Positions 34,845 to 43,123 of a DNA stretch of 64,000 bases are shown here, one piece after another. Both the position numbers and the translations under genes were made by a program. Origin of the DNA: Halobaculum roseum (GTDB lineage Archaea; Halobacteriota; Halobacteria; Halobacteriales; Haloferacaceae); the NCBI RefSeq assembly GCF_019880245.1, contig NZ_CP082286.1:612521-676520 (forward strand). The letters are read 5' to 3'. Numbering within the stretch: the first letter of the stretch is position 1; each line of letters opens with the position of its first letter. A model generated the notes under the pieces. It was not told where the DNA came from, did not search any database, and saw nothing but the letters and a program-made list of their open reading frames with translations.

Positions 34845-35771
34845 ATGAACGACGCACGCGTGCTGGTCACCGGCGGCGCGGGGTTCATCGGCTCGAACCT
34901 GGCGAACACGCTGGCGGCCGCCGGCAACGACGTGATCGCGCTCGACAACGGCTACCTCGGGACGCCCGAGAACCTCTCGGCGGACGTGGAGTTCGTCGAG
35001 GCGGACGTGCTCGACGAAGATCTCCCGACCGACGTGGATTGCGTGTTCCACCTCGCGGCGCTGTCCTCGCGCCAGATGCTCGAGGAAAACCCCCGACAGG
35101 GCGCCCGCGTCAACATCGAGGGGTTCGTCAACGTCGTCGAGCAGGCCCGCGCTGACGGCTGCGACACGGTCGTGTACGCCTCGACTTCCTCGGCGTACGG
35201 AAGCCGCACGGAACCGAGCCCCGAGGACATGGACCTGGAGGCGTCGACGGGGTACGACGCGTCGATGCTCGGGCGCGAGCGCTACGCGGAGTACTACAAC
35301 GACTTCTACGACGACCTGACGTGTGCCGGCGCGCGCTTCTTCTCGGTGTACCAGGGCTACGGCGGCGCCGAGGGGCACAAGGGCGAATACGCCAACACGG
35401 TCTCGCAGTTCGCCGACGACATCGCCAACGGCGAGTCGCCGGTGCTGTGGGGCGACGGCACCCAAACGCGCGACTTCACGCACGTCGACGACATCGTCCG
35501 CGGGCTGGAGGCGATCGCCGACCACGAGCTGACCGGCGTGTACAACCTCGGGACGGGCGACCCCTACTCGTTCAACGAGATGGTCGAGCTGATCAACGAC
35601 GCGCTCGGCACCGACGTGGAGCCGGCCTACGAGCCGATACCGCTGGAGAACTACGTCCACGACACCTGCGCCGACATCACGAGGATCCGCGAGGCGACCG
35701 GCTGGGAACCTCAGGTCGACTTCGAGGAGGGCGTCCGGCGCGTGTGTGCGCCGTACCTCGACGACGAGTAG
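34845..35771 (+). CDS. NAD-dependent epimerase/dehydratase (extended SDR)
   Basis: A 308-residue nucleotide-sugar epimerase/dehydratase homologue. The NAD loop is VLVTGGAGFIGSNLA, then FHLAALSSRQMLEENP, and YASTSSAYGSR with the catalytic Ser. The expected Tyr-x-x-x-Lys reads Y-D-A-S-M (TGYDASMLGRERYAEYY), so the catalytic lysine position holds methionine. The C-terminal substrate domain is normal (DGTQTRDFTHVDDIVRGLEA, GVYNLGTGDPYSFNEMVELI). Family relatives are UDP-glucose 4-epimerases and dTDP-glucose dehydratases. The Lys-to-Met change may lower or alter activity. Confidence 0.87.
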   Translation: MNDARVLVTGGAGFIGSNLANTLAAAGNDVIALDNGYLGTPENLSADVEFVEADVLDEDLPTDVDCVFHLAALSSRQMLEENPRQGARVNIEGFVNVVEQARADGCDTVVYASTSSAYGSRTEPSPEDMDLEASTGYDASMLGRERYAEYYNDFYDDLTCAGARFFSVYQGYGGAEGHKGEYANTVSQFADDIANGESPVLWGDGTQTRDFTHVDDIVRGLEAIADHELTGVYNLGTGDPYSFNEMVELINDALGTDVEPAYEPIPLENYVHDTCADITRIREATGWEPQVDFEEGVRRVCAPYLDDE

Positions 35772-35829
35772 GCGAAGAGGGACGACGGCCGGCGGCAGGG
35801 AGTTCCGGAGTTCCGATGTCGTTCTGCGG

Positions 35830-37599
35830 TCAGCAGCTACCGCCGAACCCCGCAGCCTCGGGGTCGCCGATCGCCGACGGCACCGTCACGACGACGGGGT
35901 CGGCGCCGCCGGCATCGTACACGAGCGATCGGTGGTCCACCCAGCGGTCGTACGTCGCCGGCGGGATCGTCGCCGGCGCGGCCGGGAACAGGTGAGCGCC
36001 CGTCGTCGTCCACGAGCGCTGTGAGACGACCGCACACGAGGGCGACGGCCCTCCACGGAGCCACGACGCCGTCGGACCGACGCTCGCGTTCACGTCCCCG
36101 TAGTAGTTCCCCGGGACGCGGACGCCGGTGTGGGAACTGGTCCAGGTTCCCTCGATATGCTGGGTTGCGAAGGTGCCGGCGGCGAACTCGGATTCGGTCG
36201 TCGTGCTCGGGTACGAACCGGTGTCGAGGTTCACGTACGCGACCGGGAGCGTCGCCGCCATCGCGACGACGAGCACGGCGACGCCCACCGGTCGGGCGGC
36301 CGCCGCCAGCGGCCGACCGACGGCACCGATCGATCGAACGGCGTCCCCGAGCGGGCCGGCGACGCCCAGCCATCGCCGGACGGCGGATCCCCCGTCGGCA
36401 GCGACGCCGGCCAGTCGTTCGCGCGGTTCGAGCCGCGAGACGACCGCGGCCGCGAGCACGAGCACCGGGAGGTGGACGTGCGTCTGTGCGCGCAGCGCCG
36501 TCGCGAAGTACTCCGGCGTGAGCCCCGCGGTGAACGAGAAGAGGATCTGGACGACCGGCGCGAGAAACAGCGCGAACAGCGCCGGCTCGACCGGCCCGAC
36601 CCGACCGAACCGGTGGCCCGCAACCGCCGCCAGCGCGGCGGGCACGGCGAACGGAAGCACGAACAGGAGGACGAGACGCGGCGTCGCGGCGGTCCCCGGG
36701 AACACGACGGTCCGAGCGTTGACGGCGATCGCCGCGAGGACGAACGCTAGGGGGACGACGGCGGCGAGCCGGCGCATCCGGCGGGTCGTGCGCTGATACC
36801 ACGGGACCGCGGCGACCAGGACGACGAGCCACGCGGCGAACAGGCCCGGCGAGGACTGCACGCGGTCGACGTACGGGACCGTGAGCGGCGTCGCCGCCGC
36901 GAGCGTGTAGTAGGCGACGAAGTACGCACAGAAGGCGAGCACGAGCCCGGCGGCGACGAGCCGGCCGCGGGTGAGTGGCCGGCCGATCAGGTGGCCCGCG
37001 AGCAGCCCGATCAACACGAGCGCCGCGAGCAGGGTGCTGAACGTGTGCGTGACGGGCAGCGCGAGCAGGATGACGCCCGCGACGGCGAGCCACGCCGGTC
37101 GCTCCCCGCGGGCGTACAGGTGGACGGCCAGCGCGAGCAGCGGGATCGTCACCAGCGTGATCGCGTCGTCGTCGGGGACGCCGGTTCGGCGGACGAACAC
37201 GCCGTCGACGGCGAGCGCGAGCGCCGCGAGCACGGCCGCGCGACCGCGCCGGCGACCCGGCCACCCGAGGCTCGCACCGAGCCGTCGGGCGAACACGGCG
37301 CCGAGCAGGACGCCCGACGTCCCGATCAGCGCGTACAACGGCTGCGCGAGCCCCAGCGGCGCCGCGCCCGTCACCAGGCTGCCGGTCGACAGCAGCGCCG
37401 TCGAGGCGAGGGCGTCCACCCGCATGCCGACGAGGTCGATGTGCCCGGCCGCGAGCACGTCGTTCGCTCGGTGGGCGTATTTGAACCCGTCGAGCGTCGC
37501 GGGAAGCGGGCTCCACCACAGCGGCGCGAGCCTGGCGCCCGCGCCCACGACGACGCACGCGAGGATCGCGAGCGCCCGGCGGTCGGGACCGTCACTCAT
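35830..37599 (-). CDS. Polytopic membrane protein, possibly GT-C-type glycosyltransferase-like
   Basis: A 589-residue protein with about 11-13 membrane helices and a C-terminal outward domain of about 130 residues starting near YVNLDTGSYPSTTTESEFAA. The first loop, WWSPLPATLDGFKYAHRAND, and the next, RRTGVPDDDAITLVTIPLLA with its acidic Asp cluster, sit where GT-C enzymes carry catalytic acids. I do not recognise a named family. The C-terminal part contains CAVVSQRSWTTTG and a final cysteine. It overlaps the FtsX-type gene by 8 bases on the same strand, so the two are probably translated together. Confidence 0.72.
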   Translation of the reverse strand: MSDGPDRRALAILACVVVGAGARLAPLWWSPLPATLDGFKYAHRANDVLAAGHIDLVGMRVDALASTALLSTGSLVTGAAPLGLAQPLYALIGTSGVLLGAVFARRLGASLGWPGRRRGRAAVLAALALAVDGVFVRRTGVPDDDAITLVTIPLLALAVHLYARGERPAWLAVAGVILLALPVTHTFSTLLAALVLIGLLAGHLIGRPLTRGRLVAAGLVLAFCAYFVAYYTLAAATPLTVPYVDRVQSSPGLFAAWLVVLVAAVPWYQRTTRRMRRLAAVVPLAFVLAAIAVNARTVVFPGTAATPRLVLLFVLPFAVPAALAAVAGHRFGRVGPVEPALFALFLAPVVQILFSFTAGLTPEYFATALRAQTHVHLPVLVLAAAVVSRLEPRERLAGVAADGGSAVRRWLGVAGPLGDAVRSIGAVGRPLAAAARPVGVAVLVVAMAATLPVAYVNLDTGSYPSTTTESEFAAGTFATQHIEGTWTSSHTGVRVPGNYYGDVNASVGPTASWLRGGPSPSCAVVSQRSWTTTGAHLFPAAPATIPPATYDRWVDHRSLVYDAGGADPVVVTVPSAIGDPEAAGFGGSC

Positions 37600-40558
37600 T
37601 GCGGCCCTCCGCCGGCGGTCCGGTCGCCGGCTCGTCGCGGACGAGTCGCGCGGGGGGACGCGCCAGCAGCGAGGCGGTCGCCAGCCCGGCGCCCGCCAGC
37701 GTCACCGACAGGCCGGCCAGGGCTGCCGCCGCGAGCAGCGCCGGCGACCCGGTCGCCTGGATCCGGACGCCGAACACCGTCAGGTAGCCCAGAGCGCCCG
37801 CGAGCCGGAGGCCGGCGACTCCCACCGGGATCGCGACCAGCGCCGCGAGGACGCCGATCCGGAGGGCGTCGCCGAGGACGATCCGGAACACTCTCGCCGG
37901 GGAGGCGCCCGTCGCGCGGTGGATCCCGATCGTCTCCCGACGGCCGTGGACCGCCCGCGAGAACGTCGCCGTCGTGCCGCCGACGGTGAGCCCCGCCGCC
38001 AGCGCGAGGACGGTCCCGAACACGAGCCGGAGGTTGCCGAACGCTGTCTCGACGGCCCGGCCGATCCCCGACGTGCCGGCGCGGCCGCCGGTCGCCAGCG
38101 CCGCCGCGACCCGCTCGTCGCCGGTGACGCGGAACGACTCGACGGCGACCGTCTCGCCGTCGACCCGGAGTGTCGCCTCGTAGGTCCCGGGCGGCTGTCT
38201 GGGGAGACGCACGCCGATCTCGCGGGTCTCTCCGGAGGCGAGCGTGACCGTTCGCTCCGTTCGGCCGTCGGGGCCGGCGACCGCGACGGGCACGTCCTCT
38301 ATCGGGTCGCCCCACGGGTTCGACAGCGTCGCGGTCACCGTCGCGCGGGTGAGCAGGTCGGGAGACTCGGGGCGGACCGCGAGCGTCGTGGTCGGCCGGC
38401 GCGGTGCGTCCGCGGCGACGCGCATCGTAGCCCGGCCCGTGCGGTTGCCGGCGCGGGCGCGGATCGTGAGGTCGCCCGGGTCGCCGGTTGTGATGCGGGC
38501 GACCCCGTCGTCGTTCGTCGTCGCCGTCTCGTCGCCGGCGGTCACCGTCGCGTTCGCCACCGGGCCGCCGTCGGCGTCGCGAACCCGGACCGAGAGCGTC
38601 GCGTTCGGCGGGCCGCGCTCGGGGAGCGGTCCGATGGTGAGTCCCCCGCTCGTCGCGTCGCCGACGCGGATCGTCCGCGTGATATCGCCTGCGGAGATGT
38701 CGATCGTTCCGGGGGAGCCGGTCTCGACGGCGACGGGAACGGTCGCCTCGCCGCCGGGATCGATCGTGACCTCGCGCTCGACCGTCCGGTTCTCCACCGT
38801 GATCGGGACGGTCGCGGTCGTTCGCTCCTCGCGGCGGTTCTCGACGACGACGGTCGCCTCGACGGTGCTGTTGGGCGCCGCGCTGTCGGGGGCCCGGATC
38901 GCCGTGATACGGGTCGACCGCGCGTCGACGCCGTCCTCCGGGAGCCGTTCGGCGCGGACGAACTGTGCCGTCCCCGGCGGCTTCCCGGCGAGGCCGCGTG
39001 CGGCCGGCAACGGCACGATCAGTTGGTCGTCGAGCGGACCGGGGGCGGTGAACACGCCGACGACCTCGACGCGGGCGAGCCCGGGGCGGGTCGGCCCGCC
39101 GAGCGTCAGGCGGTCGCCGATCCCCACGTCCATCGTCCGCGCGAGGTCGGCGCCGATCACCGCCTCGTCGGCGGTTGCCGGGCGACGGCCGTCGACGAGC
39201 GACGCGTCGGTGACCGAGGCGAACGCACCGTACTCGGCCCCGCGGACCGTGTACGTCCGGCCGTCGTCCACCTCGAACAGCAGCAGCTCGGGGCTGGCGG
39301 CGATCCCGCGGTCGCGCAGCGCGGCCGCGTACGTCGTCGGGACGGTGCTCGCGATCGGGTGGACGGCTCCGGGCTCGGTGATCGTCGCCCCCTCGCCCCC
39401 GGAGAGCGGGGCGACGATGCCCGCCATCGACCCCACCAGGACGACGAAGGCGACGAACGCCGCGAGCGTCGCGGCGGTGGGCACGGCCGTCCGCACGTCG
39501 AGCACCGTGGGCCTGGCGACCGATCGGAGCCATGCTAGGCGGGAGGTGCCGATCGTGTGGGGTCGGGCGTCACGGCCATCTTTCAGGGGCGAGCCGCGCA
39601 CCGCCGGGACGGCCGCGAGCACGCCGCTGACCCCGCCGAGGGCGACGACGGCCGCGAGGATCGGTACGATGACCCGTGCGGCCGCGGGCGTCAGCGTCGG
39701 CGACAGCGAGGTCGGCAGGCCGGCGAACACCGCGACGCTGACGGCGGCGTTGACGCCGATGACGCCGGCGGCGTAGCCGAGGGCGGCGCCCGCGGCCGAC
39801 AGCAGCGTCGCGCGCACGCCGAAGAGCGCGAGGACCGTCGCCGGCCGGGCCCCGGTGGCGCGGACCACGCGGATCGTCGCCCGGCGGTCGCGGACGGTCA
39901 TCCGCGTGACGCTGTGAACGACCACGCCGATCAGGACCGCGCCGCCGGCGACGACGACGCCGAGGGCGGTCAGCGCCTCGCGCGTCCCGAGCACGAAGAA
40001 GGCCAGCGCGGTTCGCAGGGGGACGCCCGATAGCGGGATCTCCCCCGAGTTGACGGGCCGGACCACGAACGCGCCGCTCGTGCCCAGCTGGTCGACCGTC
40101 GAGGCGTTCGCCACGTACCAGCCATCGGGGACGGGCGTTCCGCCCCCGCGGGGGGCGACTCGGACGGTGGTCGAGCCGCCGGGACCCCGGAGGGTTCGGG
40201 TCGCCGGGGCGTCGAGCGTGCCGAGCGTCGTTCCGCTGCCGTCGTGGAGGTCCGGGGCCGCCGTGGAAGTGTCGGGTCTCGCGAGGACGTAACGGTCGGA
40301 GCCGTTTGGGGTGTTGGCGAGGGCGAAGGGGATCACCGTCGCGTTCGCCGGCGCCGCCGCGGCGGCCGCCTCGACGCTGGCGTGGGTCGTGACGGCGCCG
40401 TCGCTGTCGTAGCCGGCGGCGATCGCGGTCGTCTGGTCGCCGGCCACGACGACGAGTAGGGCCGTCCCGCACAGGAACGCGACCCCGACCGCGACGACGA
40501 GGATCGCCAGCCGGTCGCGACGGGACCAGCGACCGATGAGGAGGCGACGGTAGGACAT
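37592..40558 (-). CDS. Large FtsX-type ABC transporter permease
   Basis: A 988-residue membrane protein. Helix 1 (about 18-42, LAILVVAVGVAFLCGTALLV) precedes an extracytoplasmic domain, then three FtsX helices near 220-340 (FFVLGTREALTALGVVVAGG; RVIVPILAAVVALGGVSGVL). A further helix pair and a MacB-like periplasmic domain follow. From about 620 there is a CARDB/Ig-like region (RVRDADGGPVANATVTAGDE). The last three helices (RLVFGTVLALAAGLTVGGTT; DALRIGVLAALVAIPVGVAG) complete a second FtsX module. No ATPase gene is adjacent. The start is the ATG before SYRRLLIGRW. It may export or remodel surface components together with the overlapping membrane protein. Confidence 0.82.
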   Translation of the reverse strand: MSYRRLLIGRWSRRDRLAILVVAVGVAFLCGTALLVVVAGDQTTAIAAGYDSDGAVTTHASVEAAAAAAPANATVIPFALANTPNGSDRYVLARPDTSTAAPDLHDGSGTTLGTLDAPATRTLRGPGGSTTVRVAPRGGGTPVPDGWYVANASTVDQLGTSGAFVVRPVNSGEIPLSGVPLRTALAFFVLGTREALTALGVVVAGGAVLIGVVVHSVTRMTVRDRRATIRVVRATGARPATVLALFGVRATLLSAAGAALGYAAGVIGVNAAVSVAVFAGLPTSLSPTLTPAAARVIVPILAAVVALGGVSGVLAAVPAVRGSPLKDGRDARPHTIGTSRLAWLRSVARPTVLDVRTAVPTAATLAAFVAFVVLVGSMAGIVAPLSGGEGATITEPGAVHPIASTVPTTYAAALRDRGIAASPELLLFEVDDGRTYTVRGAEYGAFASVTDASLVDGRRPATADEAVIGADLARTMDVGIGDRLTLGGPTRPGLARVEVVGVFTAPGPLDDQLIVPLPAARGLAGKPPGTAQFVRAERLPEDGVDARSTRITAIRAPDSAAPNSTVEATVVVENRREERTTATVPITVENRTVEREVTIDPGGEATVPVAVETGSPGTIDISAGDITRTIRVGDATSGGLTIGPLPERGPPNATLSVRVRDADGGPVANATVTAGDETATTNDDGVARITTGDPGDLTIRARAGNRTGRATMRVAADAPRRPTTTLAVRPESPDLLTRATVTATLSNPWGDPIEDVPVAVAGPDGRTERTVTLASGETREIGVRLPRQPPGTYEATLRVDGETVAVESFRVTGDERVAAALATGGRAGTSGIGRAVETAFGNLRLVFGTVLALAAGLTVGGTTATFSRAVHGRRETIGIHRATGASPARVFRIVLGDALRIGVLAALVAIPVGVAGLRLAGALGYLTVFGVRIQATGSPALLAAAALAGLSVTLAGAGLATASLLARPPARLVRDEPATGPPAEGRNE

Positions 40559-40975
40559 CGACGGGAGTGGGTGTGGTCGCACGCGACCCGGCGTGCGGTG
40601 TATGGGATGGAAGCCGGCGGTAATACGCAAAAAGCTTCACACTTCTCTCGGGTCGACTGTGGTGGTCAGCGGGTGCCGGGAGTTGGGTGGAGGCGGCGAA
40701 GGTGTGGTGAACGCGGCCGGCAACTCGTGGTGAATCGGGACGGTCGGGTCATGTTTGGTTTCCGGCCGAATCGTCCGGGCTACGGGGAGAGGATACAGGT
40801 CATTATCGCAGTAATGATTATCTAGAGTAGGACGTTTCACGATTGACGCAAGCAACCTGCTGAGCTCTACAATTTGTTCGAGTCGTCAACTTACCCGTTC
40901 TATCGCATGGGTACGACGTGGTGATCTGAACTGCAGAGGAAGAATCGCTTGAGTATTGAGAGTACGGCCACTAGT
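40559..40975. other. Intergenic region with falling GC content
   Basis: About 420 bases. No supported gene. GC drops from the core level near 40790 (CATTATCGCAGTAATGATTATC), which marks the left border of the accessory region. A short frame at 40571-40825 has no family features. Confidence 0.45.
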
Positions 40976-41022
40976 ATTGGTCTCTCGACCAACAGACCTA
41001 TTGCATTGGTTTGTGTACCAAT
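40976..41022. promoter_or_regulatory. Twin palindromic operators ATTGGT-N6-ACCAA(T)
   Basis: Two inverted repeats share the same half-site and spacer length: ATTGGT-CTCTCG-ACCAA at 40976-40992 and ATTGGT-TTGTGT-ACCAAT at 41005-41022. Their centres are 29 bp apart, close to three helical turns, and the second ends 9 bases before the ATG of the DUF6516 frame. This is the layout expected for cooperative binding by a dimeric repressor, most simply the HVO_A0114-type protein of the same operon. Confidence 0.7.
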
Positions 41023-41030
41023 AGGCGAGG

Positions 41031-41369
41031 ATGGCCTCACGGACCGACGACGACCTCGATGGCGTGAGTGAGGGGAGGAAGTACCCGGATGCGACGGTCG
41101 TCCGCGTGTTCTGCATGCGGACCGACCGTGACGCGTACCCGTCCGGATGAGCCTACAAGCTCCACTACGGCGCGACCGAGCCGGACCCGCCCCGCACGCT
41201 TGACGATGGGACGATCCGTCGGTACGACAACTCACACGAGGACACTAAAGGGCACGAACTGCACGTCGCACCGGACCCCAACCCAGACAGTATTACGTTC
41301 CCCGGGATGGTCGAACTCTGGGAACAGTTCTGGAGCGAGATCCCGAAATCCGAGTTCGAGGTCGCGTGA
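41031..41369 (+). pseudogene. DUF6516 family toxin-like gene with internal stop
   Basis: The frame of 113 codons reads RKYPDATVVRVFCMRTDRDA, YPSG, then TGA at 41148-41150 (codon 40), then AYKLHYGATEPDPPRTLDDG, HELHVAPDPNPDSITFPGMV and WSEIPKSEFEVA. A Trp (TGG) at codon 40 would restore the family sequence. DUF6516 proteins pair with HVO_A0114-type DNA-binding proteins in haloarchaea and are thought to be the toxin half. Both sides of the stop keep conserved-looking sequence, so the mutation seems recent. Confidence 0.78.
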
Positions 41370-41393
41370 GGCCATCACACCACGGTGATACCC

Positions 41394-41843
41394 ATGAACG
41401 ATACCACGCCGCCGCTGCACCCGATGGAGCGCGAACAGCTTCGGGCCGAATCAACCCTCGTCGTGACCGTGAAGTCCTCCCGTGAGTTCCACGACGATGT
41501 CGCCGACGGAATCGAGGCGCTCGAACTGGGCGACGCGGCCGATTCCACGCCGACGCTCTCGTTCACCAGCTACGACGACCTCATCGGGACGCTGACGCCG
41601 CGCGTCCTCGATCTCATCGAAGCCATCCGTCGGGACGAGCCAGCTAGTATCAACGAGACAGCCAGAGTTGTCGATCGGGACGTGAAGAACGTCCACGAGG
41701 AACTCAGCCGGCTCGCCCAGTTGGGCATCATCTTCTTCGAGGAAGACGGCCAGAGTAAGCGACCGGTCGTCTGGTTCGACGAACTCGTCATCACCCTCCC
41801 GTTCGATCCGGAGGCTGGCGACACGGCCGCCGCTGCGCCGTGA
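41394..41843 (+). CDS. HVO_A0114 family DNA-binding protein (antitoxin-like)
   Basis: A 149-residue protein. The N-terminal part, STLVVTVKSSREFHDDVADG, is followed by a winged helix: LTPRVLDLIEAIRRDEPASI, NETARVVDRDVKNVHEELSR and LAQLGIIFFEEDGQSKRPVV. This matches the putative DNA-binding family named after HVO_A0114. It begins 24 bases after the DUF6516 frame. The twin palindromes upstream of the operon are likely its binding sites. Because the toxin is broken, the antitoxin may persist only as a repressor. Confidence 0.85.
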   Translation: MNDTTPPLHPMEREQLRAESTLVVTVKSSREFHDDVADGIEALELGDAADSTPTLSFTSYDDLIGTLTPRVLDLIEAIRRDEPASINETARVVDRDVKNVHEELSRLAQLGIIFFEEDGQSKRPVVWFDELVITLPFDPEAGDTAAAAP

Positions 41844-42255
41844 ACACATCCATTTCAAGCGATCCTGTCGCTCTGTTGGCGTTCCCCATTCCCTGTGAAG
41901 CGGTGGAATCCCGGGTTGAGAACGTCTTCTCAGAATACTCGCTGAGTTTCTGGAGGATATCGGTCGTGGCGTGGTGTGTGAACGCCTCATGGTCACCGAC
42001 CGGGATGGGGATATGGACGTGGGTCCGCTCATATTCCACGATAATCGAACTGGAATGCTGTTCATGAACAGGGAACCGGTTCAGCTTGACTGAAGATCTG
42101 GAAAGACCGAGAGAACCCGTCTGTGTATCGGATACCCGAATATCAGTCGTCGTCAGCGGTGTACGCACCGCCACGTCGGTTGATCCGAGCGACAGCGAGT
42201 CGAGGTCGGATTGCGCCTTCGAGGCGAGTACCCATGTCCACCCGTCGTCACTCAT
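41791..42255 (-). pseudogene. Chimeric remnant: RelE-type toxin start joined to MNT-type fragment
   Basis: The frame starts MSDDGWTWVLASKAQSDLDS, typical of RelE/ParE toxins of haloarchaea, and overlaps the RHH antitoxin stop by 8 bases as in intact TA operons. After about residue 21 the match ends. Further on, THVHIPIPVGDHEAFTHHAT followed by TDILQKLSEYSEKTFSTRDS resembles the N-terminus of the nucleotidyltransferase at 43116 (VEVPIPAPDPDLFRHTATDD). The tail overlaps the end of the HVO_A0114 gene on the opposite strand. I read it as two toxin-locus pieces joined by deletion. A functional protein is unlikely. Confidence 0.6.
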
Positions 42256-42529
42256 CGGCGGTTCCGAACCGTTCGCGGGCTTCCGCCGCACTCATGGTTT
42301 GGTCTTCACTGATATCCTCCTCAGCGGCGAGTAGGGCGATGAGCTCGTCACGGTCGAACGTCGGGAATTCGACTGCATCCCGGAGCGTATAGCGAATGAA
42401 CTCGCTGCGGCTGTTGAACCCTCGACCCTGCCACGTGGCGTCGATCTCTTCGAGGAACGACTCGGTGGCTTTGAAATTCACCGTGACGATATCGTCACCA
42501 CCCTCACCGTTCGTGCTTGCTTTGGACAT
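42248..42529 (-). CDS. Ribbon-helix-helix antitoxin
   Basis: A 93-residue protein. DDIVTVNFKATESFLEEIDA forms the ribbon and first helix, and GFNSRSEFIRYTLRDAVEFP the second helix of the RHH fold (residues about 14-54). The acidic C-terminal half, DELIALLAAEEDISEDQTMS and AAEARERFGTADE, is the toxin-wrapping part. It overlaps the truncated RelE-type frame by 8 bases. With the toxin destroyed it is an orphan antitoxin or repressor. Upstream, CGTAA occurs twice 12 bases apart near 42545-42560, without a clear palindrome. Confidence 0.82.
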   Translation of the reverse strand: MSKASTNGEGGDDIVTVNFKATESFLEEIDATWQGRGFNSRSEFIRYTLRDAVEFPTFDRDELIALLAAEEDISEDQTMSAAEARERFGTADE

Positions 42530-42610
42530 ACCAGCATATTACGCTCGTCTTACGATAATCGTTTCGCCGACGGCTCACGCTCGAACTCGCAGTGAAACGA
42601 TACCGACTGG

Positions 42611-43123
42611 TCACTGCCGGCACTGGCATTCGTGTGAGAGCCGTGCGAAGTTCTTGACGTAATCGTGAATAGTCACTGCGAGGTCAAACATCGCATCGGC
42701 CTGCTGGGCGCCAGCGACCGTATCGCGGTAGTACGCCGCAGCGCGGTTGTCCCGGTACAGTTGCTTCAATCGTCGGGCGGTTTCCATCTTGACGAGTTGG
42801 AGGTCGGCGCCACGGTCGTACGCGCGGTCGTGGCCCTCTCGGAAGTCATCGATGGTATCGTTCGACGCCGTGAGTGCATAGAATTCGAGGGTGCGCTCGA
42901 TCGCCGCAAAGGACATCTCGATCACACTGGTGTGGTAGCCATCGGTTTCGCGGAGCAGGTGGCACGCTTCGAGCAGGCGACAAGCTTTCCGTAACTGGAT
43001 CACGTCACTCTCGTGAGTTTCCGGGTCGAGTCCCTCTTCGTAGTCCAGCCGTCCCAGTTGGCCGCTGAAGGCGTCTTCGGCACGGGCGACGGCCTCGGCC
43101 AGGGCGACTGGCTCGTCAGGCAT
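42611..43123 (-). CDS. HEPN-domain protein of an MNT/HEPN toxin-antitoxin pair
   Basis: A 170-residue, all-helical protein. ESDVIQLRKACRLLEACHLL, YHTSVIEMSFAAIERTLEFY and the final helix give the HEPN four-helix pattern. HepT toxins carry R-x4-H-x-Y; here the matching stretch reads YRDNRAAAYYRD (R124 to Y131), so His is replaced by Ala while Arg and Tyr remain. The start overlaps the nucleotidyltransferase stop by 8 bases. In the described system MNT AMPylates the HEPN tyrosine to silence the RNase. Whether this variant is still an RNase is unclear. Confidence 0.78.
   Translation of the reverse strand: MPDEPVALAEAVARAEDAFSGQLGRLDYEEGLDPETHESDVIQLRKACRLLEACHLLRETDGYHTSVIEMSFAAIERTLEFYALTASNDTIDDFREGHDRAYDRGADLQLVKMETARRLKQLYRDNRAAAYYRDTVAGAQQADAMFDLAVTIHDYVKNFARLSHECQCRQ

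Noticed and set aside
36971..39538. 855-codon plus-strand frame across the membrane protein and FtsX genes
   Set aside because: Arg/Ser/Asp-rich with no domains; antisense of two convincing membrane proteins.
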